Notes under the pieces: model-generated
Databases searched by the model: none
What the model was told of the DNA's origin: nothing
What the model saw: only the letters and a program-made list of their open reading frames with translations
Shown: positions 27,658-39,800 of the stretch, one piece after another
Numbering within the stretch: position 1 is the stretch's first letter
Layout: the number at the start of each line of letters is the position of its first letter
Source: Acestrorhynchus altus
Lineage: Eukaryota; Chordata; Actinopteri; Characiformes; Acestrorhynchidae
Assembly: GCA_034509495.1 (NCBI GenBank)
Contig: CM067507.1
Coordinates: 36,197,461 to 36,261,460, forward strand
Reading direction: 5' to 3'
DNA length: 64,000 nt
Translations under genes and position numbers: made by a program

Positions 27658-28440
27658 TCGCATGCATTTAAAAAGGTTTAGTTTTATATAATCTTTAATC
27701 TTATAAAATATCAGTTCTACTCTCTGTCCAATCTATCAGCTCCTTTGATCATACAGGTTCTCTTTGTGGTTCTATAATCACAGACTGTAGTTCATCTGTT
27801 TCTCTGCAGACTTTATTCTCCTCCTTTCAGCCTGATCTTCAATGATCAGGACCCCACAGGACCACCACAGAGCAGCTATTCTGTGGGTGGTGGGTGATCT
27901 CTGGTGTGTGTTGAGCTGGTGCGAGTGTATCAGACAGCAGTGCTGCTGGAGTGTTTAAACCCCTCACTGCTGGACGGAGAACAGCCCACCAACCAGAAAT
28001 GTCCAGCTGACAGTGTCCTGTGGGCAGTGTCCTGTGAGCGCTGATGAAGGATTTAAGGAACACAGTGATGGAAATTAAAGAGGGGGTTCAAATGTTTGGA
28101 CAGTACGGTGTGTGTGTGTGTGTGTGGGAGTGTGTGTGTGAAGTGGTTATCTGTCAGAGTGACGTGGTGTTGAACAAGCTCCTCTGCACAGAGGTGGACA
28201 GTGGTGTTGTTCGGTCGTCCTGCTGAACGCCGACTGCGGCAGCAGTGTCTCAGTGGCTTCACTCTGAGAGGTCAGTATGAGGTTCTGGAGGAGACGTGGA
28301 TGCTACTTGTTTATCGTTGGTGATGAGGAGACATGCTGGAGCAGACAGCTGACTGAAGGAGGTATTCTGAAGCATTGTGTGGAAAGGTCTTTTGGGTTGT
28401 TTGGCTGATGGATTGGGATTCTGATTTGATTTGAGTGTAT

Positions 28441-28494
<54 letters not shown>

Positions 28495-31400
28495 CAGTAT
28501 CTCAGTGGCTCAGTATGAAGTTTTCAAAGGGGTGTGTAGAATTTAGAGGGAACTCTTTGTCTCCACAGATGAACCATCGAGTCCCAGTTTTGATCATGAT
28601 ACCACACACATTCCTGCATCTGCCGTCATCTCCAGCACTCCGGTCATCACCACCATCCCCCCGAGCCCAACTTCACCTTCAGCCATCATCCGTCGCCAGC
28701 TCTCCCACGACCAAGGTGAGATACACACGCTTCAGGCAATTCCTCACTGACCACTGATGATTAATCCAGTATGAATCTGCACTGAACGTCATTCAGTAAC
28801 TCAGAGGATTTTAATCCGGTATGAATTACAATGAACACCTGTAGACTATTGTTTAATCCAGTATGAATCTACAGTGTCGAGATTTTACAGACTAATAATT
28901 GTGGAATTTTAATCCAGTATAAACTGTTAACAATTGTAGGTTATTTTTTAATCCAGTATGAATCTACAGTCAGTCTGACTAATAGTTGTGGATTGATTTG
29001 AGTCCAGTATGAATCTGCAGTAGTAAATTAAATGGATCCTATGGTTGAACATGTCACTTCATTTGTTACGTTTTGTGTTTTGCAGACTCCTTGCGACTCA
29101 CAATACTGGAGTCAGATTCTGGAACCAAAACGGAGCGGTCAAAGTCCTACGATGAGGGCTTGGATAACTTCCGGGAGGAAGGACGCAGGTAAGCTTGAGG
29201 TTCCCCAGCTTGATTGGGAATCATTCCAGATGTTGTTGTTAACTGTAAGCCACTGAATAAGACCTTCTGAGGAGGTCTGCAGAAGGCTGTGAATTAAAAA
29301 GTCACGTTTATTGTTTTTATCATGATTGTTTTCTTTGTCATTTACAGAATTGATTAGTTCAGTCGTTTTCTGTTTCGGGGTTTTCTTTAGTGACATGTCA
29401 AAATATGTGTCCTGGTGCACCGATGTTGCGTGTTGATGTTACACTAATGTTGTGTTGTAACTGCCTGTACAGGAGATCACTGAAGAACCTTCCTGGACTG
29501 AGGGGGCTACGGAAGGTGAGCACAGCTGCTATGAAGACAGTGTTACTCCCTCTTACACATCCATCCATTGCGTTCTACCACAGCGTTAATGGTGGGAAAA
29601 CATGGTAGAACAGTGTGAATCAAGGGAGACTTTTCAACAACATTCTGAATTCTGAATAGAAGCCAATATCTAGAACATTGTAGGACACTGGGAGGACAGT
29701 CTAGAATCGTGTGAATGGTGGGAGGGCATTCTAGAACACATAATAGTGGAGTTGGTGGGAACCATCTTTTGATTAGAGTGGTCTTCTTTTGAAATAAAAC
29801 ACAATATCTAGAACTGTGTGAATGATGGGAGAACATTTTGGAACACAAATGTTTGAAGGATGCTGTTTCTAAAACTGTGTCGATGGTCAAAGAGGAGTTG
29901 AGAAAATCTGAATTGTAAATGGAACTGTGGTTGGAGACATTTCTAGAATAATTAGTGGGCATTCTAGAACCGTTAAATGGAAAATGGCATTGTGGAACAG
30001 TCTTGTAAGAGATGTTTATAGAACAGTGTGGATGGTTGGTGGACATTCTAGAACAGTTGGAACTGTAGGCAGTATCTAGAACTCAGTGCCCAGTGATGCT
30101 GTATCTGTGTAAAGAACGTTAAAAATGTCTTACTGTGTTGCAGGCTGTGGACAGATCTTCCGAAGACTCCGGCTCCAGAAGAGACTCTTCATCAGACGTC
30201 TTCAGTGATGCTACAAAGGAGGGACTGCTGCATTTCCGTCAGCTCAACTCAGACAAGGGCAAGGTAACACACACGTCAGAGAGGACAGAACATTAGGTGA
30301 TCACCACCCCAACTGCCCAACTCATCCCAGAAGTATCGGATAGAGAACCATCATTCCAAAGAACACAGTTCCACTGCTCCACAGCTCAATGCCAGTCCTG
30401 GCAATGGACACGATGCCAATAGGTTCATTTTTTTCTGCTCCAGACAGTCCTATTCTATTGGCAGTACTTCTCTAAAGGGACTACACAAGCTGAATGTGTG
30501 CATTTGCACATGTGTCAGCAATGGATGCAGATGAACACATGAATTAAAAGGGGTGTTCATAAACTTTTGGCCATATACTGAATATGTGCTAAATGTCTGT
30601 TGTCCACAGCGTGTAGGCAGCGGCATGCGGCCGTGGAAGCAGATGTACACCGTACTCCAGGGACACTCGCTTTGTTTATATAAGGACAAGAAGGAGGCCC
30701 AAGCCCAGGCCAGCTCTCAGACCGATGACGAGCCTCTGCCCATCAGCATCAAAGCCTGTCTGATAGACATCTCCTACAGCGAGACGAAGCGCAAGAACGT
30801 CCTGCGGCTGACCACGTCCGACTGCGAGTACCTGTTCCAGGCGGAGGACAGAGAGGACATGCTGTCCTGGATCCGAGCCATCCAGGAGAACAGCAACCTG
30901 GATGAGGAGGTGAGCAACCTAAGCTTCTTACACAAGTAGGACTCATCAGACCAAGCCACCAGCTTTCACTGCTCCAAGGTCCAGTGGTAAGCAAGGTCCA
31001 ATGGTAGCCATCATGAAACGTTTCTGAGACGTGTGCCACACTAGCCTTTGTGCTGGTTCTGCCCAGATGGGATGACCATCTTTGTCCTCCCACATTGACA
31101 AGCCTTGACCTGACTGACCGTTGCAGGTTTTTCATTTGTTCCTCTGACCACTGTTGGTAGTTTTCCAACACGACTGGCTCCTTGGTGGTCACCAACTCAG
31201 TGGTTGCTATGGTGATTGCTATGGTGTTGCTAATATGACCCAGGTATGTGCTATGGTATCACAGGTAGTAGTTATGTAGGAATCATAGGTGTGTGCTCTG
31301 GTATCCCAGCTGGTTCTTATGGTGTTGTTTAGTGGTTGGTATGGTGTCCTAGGTGGGTGCTATAGTATCACACGTGGTACTTGTGGTGGGATATTCTTCA

Positions 31401-33818
31401 TTGCTATGGCAAACCCCACAAGACCTCAGATCTGCCATTGTTACAGGACAGTCTGTGTTGTTGTCTTCATCTATGAGATGTTTTGGCTGATCTGTGTATG
31501 CAGAATGAATAATGTACCGTTTATCTAGATGTTCTGTTTCAAACTAGATGTTCTGGCTTCACTCTTATTTATGATGTTTGTGTTTTGGCACTAGTTTGCA
31601 TTTAAAGCTTAATTGCATGCTCTGTCCACCTTCTGGGGTGTGTGCGAGCAGTTTAGTGTCCCTGTGCGATGAGCCTCATGGAAATGGTTTCTGAAGCTCC
31701 TCCTGTCTTCTTTCATCGCTGTTAGATTTGCAGTCATAGTGCAGAACTTTGAAGACAGCAGCTACAGGACGTGGTTCTATGGTTTAAAGCGACATTATGC
31801 CTCAAATTCACCTTTGAAACAGAGAGTGAAACTGGAAAAGGGCATCTCTGTCATTCCCACTTCGGGCCGGAACGCTGTTACTGCACTGTGGAACTTTGGT
31901 GGGGTCATGTTAGCGTAAGATCCTTTAACCCCACAGCCTCAGTCCACATGCTTCTCTCACTTCAGAAGCTGCTCCTGCTGTCGCTCAGCTTGTCCACAAA
32001 TGCACGTGTACTGCTGTCCATGAGGTGGAGCTCGAAGCGCGATTTGTATTTACTGCAGTGCCGTGAAAGTGAATTTCACTCTCCACCTGTAGGTGGAGCC
32101 CATGAGCCAAAATACCAGTTCTCACATAATGCTGCTTCAAATTCCAGTCCTGCCTCCTCCCACACGTGGGATAATCGACCACCTGTTTTCTCTGTGATTG
32201 ATTTTCTTTTAGAATGCACTGATCACCAGTACTGACCTCATCAACCGCAAAATAAAGGAGTACAACACGCTGATGAGGTAAGTGAAGAGCGATGTGGTAC
32301 ACTGATCATCAGCGTCTCGATCTTCTGGTACTGGTTTATCTGACTGAACGCTCTGCAAGGCTTCTGACGCGTGTGTTTGTTCCAGCCCACCCAGCAGCAA
32401 GACTGAGCACTCCCCGAAGACCTCTCGTCAGTCTCTGAGCATCAGGCACACTCTGCTGGGAGGGAAAGGAGAGAGTAAAGCCCAGAGCCCTCACTCCCCC
32501 AACAAAGAGCAGGAGAGGAAAGCCATACACAAAGGTAACCCTGAACACACACGTCTTTACATCACGTATTCAAACAACCCTGTTACTGGGGTTTCTGCCA
32601 CTTTCAAACACTTCTGAAGGCAGTAGTTGGTTGGATCAGGTGAGGGTGGCCCTCTGGGAGCAGGGTAGGAGACCACTGGGGCAAGTGATCAATAAGGCAG
32701 CTCGGATGGAGTACTGACCCTAGTACACCGTTTCTGGACACTCGTGTCTGCATTATGTGTTCAGATGACACAAGCCCGCCCAAGGACAAGAGGAGGAAAG
32801 GAATCCCGGGGCTGATGAGGAAACCTTTTGAGAAGAAGGCCTCCCCTGGTGTGACGTTTGGCGTCAGACTGGACGATTGCCCTCCTGCCCACACCAATAA
32901 AGTAAGACAACGTTTGTCATTGGTGTCTACACCGATCAACCATAACACTATGACCACCATACAGGAGCACTTTGTGGTTCTATAATTACAGACTGTAGTT
33001 CATCTGTTTCTCTGCAGACTTTATTCTCCCCCTTTCACCCTGATCTTCAATGATCAGGACCCCACAGGACCACCACAGAGCAGATATTATGTGGGTGGTG
33101 GGTCATTCTCGGCACTGCAGTGACACTGACATGGTGGTGGTGTGTTAGTGTGTGTTGCGCTGGTACGAGTGGATCAGACACAGCAGTGCTGCTGGAGTGT
33201 TTAAACACTGTGTCCACTCACTGTCCACTCTATTAGACACTCCTACCGAGTGTCTCCACCTTGTAGATGTAAAGTCAGAGACAGAAGCTCATCTGTTTCT
33301 GGACAGTTTGTGTTGGTTGTCCTCTAGTCCTTCATCAGTGCTCACAGGACGCTGCCCACAGGACGCTGTCGGCTGGACATTTCTGCTTGGTGGACTGTTC
33401 TCAGTCCAGCAGTGACACTGAGGGGTTAAACACTCCAGCAGCACTGCTGTGTCTGATGCACTCTCTGTGGTGGTCCTGTGGGGTCCTGACCGTTGAAGAT
33501 CAGGGTGAAAGGAGGAGAATGAAGCAGAGAAACAGATGGACATTACGGTCCGTGTGGTAAGCTCACTAAAGTGTCTGGTTGCTGTGGATCAGCTGATTAG
33601 TGTGCCCCCTAGTGGCCATGACCTGCAGTTACTCATATGTGTGTGTGTGTGTGTGTGTGATGAATGGGCTTATTCATTAACACCTGTTGTTTGGATGTTG
33701 ATAGCATCCGGAGCTCTTACAGTGTGTTTGTATAGTTTAGATAAAAGCCTTATTGTCTCTTCCTCTCTGCTGATATGTGGAGTCATATTTCCCTGTTTAA
33801 ACACCAGGAAATTAGTGC

Positions 33819-33870
<52 letters not shown>

Positions 33871-36800
33871 AGTTTGTGCCTCTGATCGTGGAGGTTTGCT
33901 GTAAGCTGGTGGAGGAGAGGGGGCTGGAGTATACAGGCATTTACAGAGTGCCGGGAAACAACGCCGCCATCTCCAGCATGCAGGAGGAGCTGAACAAAGG
34001 CGTGGGAGATATTGATATCCAGGAGGACGTGAGTGCTCCCATAATCACTATAGGAACACACTCCGGGGGCTGTAGGATTGGGGACAAATGATGTATAGAA
34101 ATTGGAAAGTCACGAATTCTCAGTTTAAACTGGATTTTTGAAAGTAATGGATTCATTAGTGAGGGTTACTGGGTGACGCCGAGCTTCTCTTCCCTTCGTC
34201 AGAAATGGAAGGACCTCAATGTGATCAGCAGTTTGCTGAAGTCTTTCTTCCGGAAGCTTCCAGAGCCTCTGTTCACCAATGGTGAGTCGGTAACGTAAGG
34301 TCCGAAACTGGACGTGTCTGCACGATTTATTCACTGTGTATTGAGCTTCGTTATTACATAATTATAGGTTTGTTATGTAAACATCACTAATAAACACTTC
34401 ACCAGTGGAAAGCCGTGGCCTGGTGGTGAGGGAACCAGCCTTGCTGGTTTGATTCCCTGAACTGGCAGGATATGCCGTGGATAGGGCTGCCCCCCACTCC
34501 GGACATGTGCGCTCACTGCCCCCTAGTGTGTGAACTCACTAGTGTGTATGTTACTGGGTGTGACTGGGTTATGAGGACATATGGACATTCTGGCTTAATA
34601 ACCAGTAAAGAAAATCACATTAATAACATGTTCATTTATAAAACAATAATAAACCCCTAATTTATGATGTTTATAAGAAAGTGCTACAAAATGTAGAGCA
34701 GAAATGTCTTCAAACAATCAGTCCATCATCAAACATCTGTCTGATTACTGTGACGATCCGCTGATATTAATGAAAAACTGGCCTGAAGGACCAGTGATTG
34801 CCACCGGTTTAGCGGTCTACTCTGCCACCTGGTGGCCAAACCATGCAGTTACTGTGAATGTGTCTGCTGAGTGAGCCGCTGCTCATGGTCCCCCTGCTGT
34901 TCTGTCACCGTCTGTAGAGAAGTACTCCGACTTCATTGATGCCAACAGAACCGAGGATCCTGTGGAGCGACTGAAAGTGCTGAAGAGGCTGGTGAGTAAA
35001 CACTGATATCAGTGAGGAACGAGGTGTTAAATATCATAAATATCATCATAAAATACAGATTAAGAGCAAAAATACAAAGGTATTGATGAGGCTGTGCGCA
35101 GTGTTTCTGCCTGGAACAAACATAAAAACAGCTTTTATTTCTCTTTCTTATTTGTTATGATTTTTTTTATGTTTCAGTTGTACTTATTGTTATTATTGCT
35201 TATAGATCTGATCTACATTTTAACATTTATATATAATAATAATTATTTAAATTATTTTTTCGATTGTGAGCTTTATTTTAACGTATCTAAGCTGCTTTTT
35301 AAGTAACACTTCTGATTGTTTGTTTAAATTTTCAATGCCTGTTTGTTTTAGCTTCATGAGTTGCCGGACCACCACTACGAGACCCTGAAATTCCTCTCTG
35401 CACATCTGAAGACGGTGGCTGAAAACTCTGAGAAGAATAAGGTGAGTGTCCGGGCGCCGCTCTCTCTCTGCGCTGTTACACTCCGAGACGTGGAGGGTGA
35501 CGGGTTGTGTTTATTCCTGCTCGTCTTCAGATGGAGCCGAGGAACCTGGCCATCGTCTTTGGGCCCACGCTGGTGCGGACGTCTGACGACAACATGACAC
35601 ACATGGTCACCCACATGCCTGACCAGTACAAGATAGTAGAGACCCTCATACAGCATGTAAGACCCTCAGTTTGATAAATCCATCTGGCAGCTCTTCAGTA
35701 AATACTGTTTTTTTTTTGTTTTGTTTTTTGATAATTCGATCATTTGTGTGATTGTTTACATTAATATTTGAAAAGTCAGGGCTGTATTACTTTTATTTTG
35801 TAATAATTTCCCAAGAATGTAAAAACACCCAGTGATGTAAGCAATTATTATAAATAAATAAATGAGAAAAAAAATCAAACTAGAATAAAATATATGAAGA
35901 ATGAAACGTTCATAAGTAAATAAATAAATAATATAATATAATAGTAAATAAATAATAACTGATATTACAGTATTATTGTAAAACTGTTTTGTCAATATAA
36001 TAAACAGCATTATTACTGCTTTATTACATGATTGTGTTTGTTGAAACGCTGAACAGGTTTCCATTTATGGGTGGATTATTATTGAGAGGCAGTAACACCT
36101 CCTGCTTTGCTTCTTGCCTTCACAGTACGACTGGTTCTTCACTGAAGAGGGCGATGAGGAGCCAGTGGTGGGTATTAAACCTGTCCATCCAACTCATTCA
36201 GTATTTCAGTTTTGCGGGAATAAAGCATTGATTAATAAATATTACACAGTCCTGCATATCAGAGACTTCATCTCATTTTTATTTGTAGTTTACTTGTAAA
36301 AAGTAAACTGAGTTATTTTAGATTCATTATATTTAAAGTTATATATTTCATGCATTTATTTATTTAATGTTAATACTGTCTGATGAAATATTTCTTTAAA
36401 TGTAATGAAAATAAAATGACACTTTTCCTTTTGGAATGATGGTATGAACAGGCTGAATTCAGTTTTGTATTGTTTATCATTTTATTTATCATTTTCACTG
36501 TATTTAGTGGGTGGCACGGTGGCGCCACAGGTAGTGCACGTGTCACACTGGTCTGGGGTTGTGGGTACAATTCCTGCTTGGGTCGCTGTCTGCGAGGAGT
36601 TTGGAATGTTCTCCCCGTGTCTGAGTGCGTACATGGTAGATGAATTGTCCAAGTTAAATTACCTCTAGGTATGAGTGTGTGTGGTGCCCTGTGATGACCT
36701 GGCATCCTGTCCAGAGGCTATAGTTATGCACTCCCAGCCCCGGGGTCTTGGGTTTAAGTCCCTACATGGGTCCACGTTCTCCCAGTGTTTACGTGTGTTT

Positions 36801-39800
36801 CTTCCTACAGTCCAAAAACATGGAGATCAGGTGAACTGGTGTGTGAAAGAGTGTGTATGAGTGAGTGCTGGGTTCACCCCTCACTGCTCGATGCGGTCCT
36901 CCAGGCAGGTGGTCATTTCCGGTAGAGTGTATGCTGTGCGTGATTAGGACTAATAGCCCTCTGGTGTTTACTCACCTACTCTCCTCACCTCTTACCCATC
37001 AGACCACGGTCCAGCAGGACAGTGCGGTGGAGACTCAACCAGTGCCCAACATTGACCACCTGCTGACCAACATCGGCCGCACGGGCACATCTCCAGGGGA
37101 AGTGTCAGGTAACATCTGCTCTGGAATGGAGCTTCTGAGGGTCGGGGTGAAGATAGTCCATCCTTTCCTTTCTGAAAGCCAGTGTATCCAGACCTGTGTG
37201 TTCAGCTTAGTGTAGAAGTTAGTCTCTGTATCTCCATAGAAGCTGCTAAATGCTTTAATTTAACCACCACATAATTGCTTCTCCCATTTTGAAACCATGA
37301 GTAGAAGATAAAGCGCTAAAGCCTGTGTGAGTTTGAAAGGCAAACTACGCCGTCAGTGATAGTTTGCCTGGCTGGAGTTTTAATTTGCCGTCTGTTTTCA
37401 GTTCATTGTTGGTTTTCTGTCGGTAGTTTGTCTTCCTCTCTGTCTCTTCTGTCCTGTAGTGCACGTTCTCTTGCTTTCTCTGTGTCCAAACTCCACTGGG
37501 TTGTCTCTGTACACTCTGTATGCTTACAGTCACACTAACAGGGCTGATCTTTACCACTGAACCAAATCAGATGAAGAGAAAGTTCAAAATATGAGCCAAA
37601 GTGAAGAGCAAGCTTGCCAAACTCTGATCCCTCTGTCTCTAGCCCCCGCGTGTCGCGTCTCCTAAGGCCTTTCCCAGCATTCACACATACTGATCTTGAC
37701 CACAGGCCAGGTGGGCGGAGTCTATCACACCGTGATGTCACTGATGGACTCTATAATGTCTGTGATGGACAGCTGGAGCTGTAGGAAGAAAGAGGACTGT
37801 TGCCCGCAGTGTAGCTGTCTAATCTGCAGGAACCCTCGCTTTCTGTGAGGGGACCAAAAAATAAATAAAACATGATGAAAAACGAGTGCAGGGGACGTGA
37901 CGGGGTGGTTTTGTGAGCGAACCTCACTCACAGGGCAGTGCTGCTGTCTCAAAGGCTGTCCCGCTGTCTCTTGCCCCTTCCCTCCTCCTCCTCTCTCTCT
38001 ATCTCTCTCTCTCTCTCTCTGAATGCTGGCCCGACGGAGAGACAGCATGGTAATGCCAATCGGCTCTGAACCTTCACTCGCTCATGCCATCCGTCACCAC
38101 GAAAACAAACCGGAGGGGTGTGCAGGGGGGCTCGGCTCACCAGTGACGAAATGCCACTGTAAATTTGAGAAAGTTAATGAACTGACAGCAGTGGGTTAAG
38201 TTTTCCGGGCTTTTCCTTGCTGACATTTCTATCTTTCCGTAGTGTAGTGCTGTGTTTTCTTCGTAGCTAGCCCCTCTCTGACCCCCACCACCCCCCCTGC
38301 CATTTCTTCTCTCGGTTCATTCCACAGCCATTTCTCTGTGTGTTACTGTTGTCAGGACAGCACATAACAGCACTCTGGCACTCTGCCGTCTTGTGTCCGT
38401 CCCATGTGTTGACCCTTCCTTTAGATGTGGAAATGTAGCAGAGAATGCCCGTCTTAAAACGAATGAAAATGAATGATTTGAGTTTTGGGCGAAAAAGTTG
38501 ACTGTTTGCAAAATTCTGTTAATTATAAACAAAGTAAATATGAATTAGAGACTGGTTATCCAGTTTGACCAGTTTGGTCCCATGAATTCCGACTCTGTGT
38601 GGTTCATTCGGACATGTGGACAAAAACAACTACTGGGACCCTTTAGCGGAGGTCTTGGTCCAGTCCCAAACCATCACCGATGTGGTTCGTTCATGCTGAG
38701 AACATGTCCTGATGTCAATCCCACCCATCACTCAGGGACTGCAAGTTTAAGCTTCACCTGCACCTTGTGGGCAGCTGTGACCTGGAGGCAAGAGGAGCTG
38801 CCTTGTGACCGGAAGGTTGCCGGTTTGCGTCCCTGAACGACCAGGATGCAGTCACACCTAACTCCCCAGGTCCCACAGTCCCACTCCAGACACTGTGTCA
38901 CTGTGGTGTCTGCTCACTAGTGTGTTCACCATCAGTGAACCGTCTGCATGGCTGGGTTAAACTGGGTTCTGTCTCTTTGCCCTACACAAAAGACAAATTT
39001 GGTCTCAGTCTAAAGCTGACCGGATAATCACTGCAGGAAGACAGAAATCAGAAGAGTGTCGGTATTTATCGCTAACAGCAGAAACACAGCGTACGTTCAG
39101 TAGTAACCTTTAATTACAATGTTTCTACGACGTAATGTGAGCGAGACTGTACTGGGTAGAGTGTCGTCCCTCTGGAACCCAAACCATTTCCTTTAGTTTC
39201 ATTGTTGGTTTCTCTTTCTCGTAATGGTGAATGAGGTGCTTAAAGGTTGTTATTTTGCAAACGGTCAATTTCTCGATTATCCTTTCTGAGGGACATGAAT
39301 CGGACTGTACGTTCAGGCATTACATAGTGAATCCCACATTCACACTGCATGACAAGCTCCATCTCATTGGTTCTCACTGTGTTGTGACGTGTGGTCATTT
39401 TTCTCTACAGCTACACTCAGTTCCATGATTTAACCTCCTCTGCTTTCATGAGAGCTTCCAGGCTCTGCCATGAAAGTCTGGCGTAGTTTTCTACAACCTG
39501 TTTGTTTTGGTTTGTTTCTGTCTGAATGTCCAGCGCTGTTGGTAAAGTCAGAGACCGTCCCTCGTGTGTGTGAGGGATCAGCCATCAAAGATGATCTACT
39601 TGCATGGAGAAGGAGAGTGAATAAAGACCACTTGTTTCCTAAAGCAAAGGTCGCCACCTGCTGGTGGATGTGGACCTGAGTGTAACACGCTGTAGTGCTC
39701 ACTCGTTCATCTGCATGCATTCTCTCTCTCTCTCTCTCTCCTCTTCTGTTGTTCGCCAAACTCGTCATGCACAACACAACTCATGGTGGTCTTTCTTCCT

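Noticed and set aside
34410..34480. tRNA gene
   Set aside because: A B-box-like motif is present, but no cloverleaf or anticodon arm can be drawn and the same unit recurs with a common tail, so it is a SINE.
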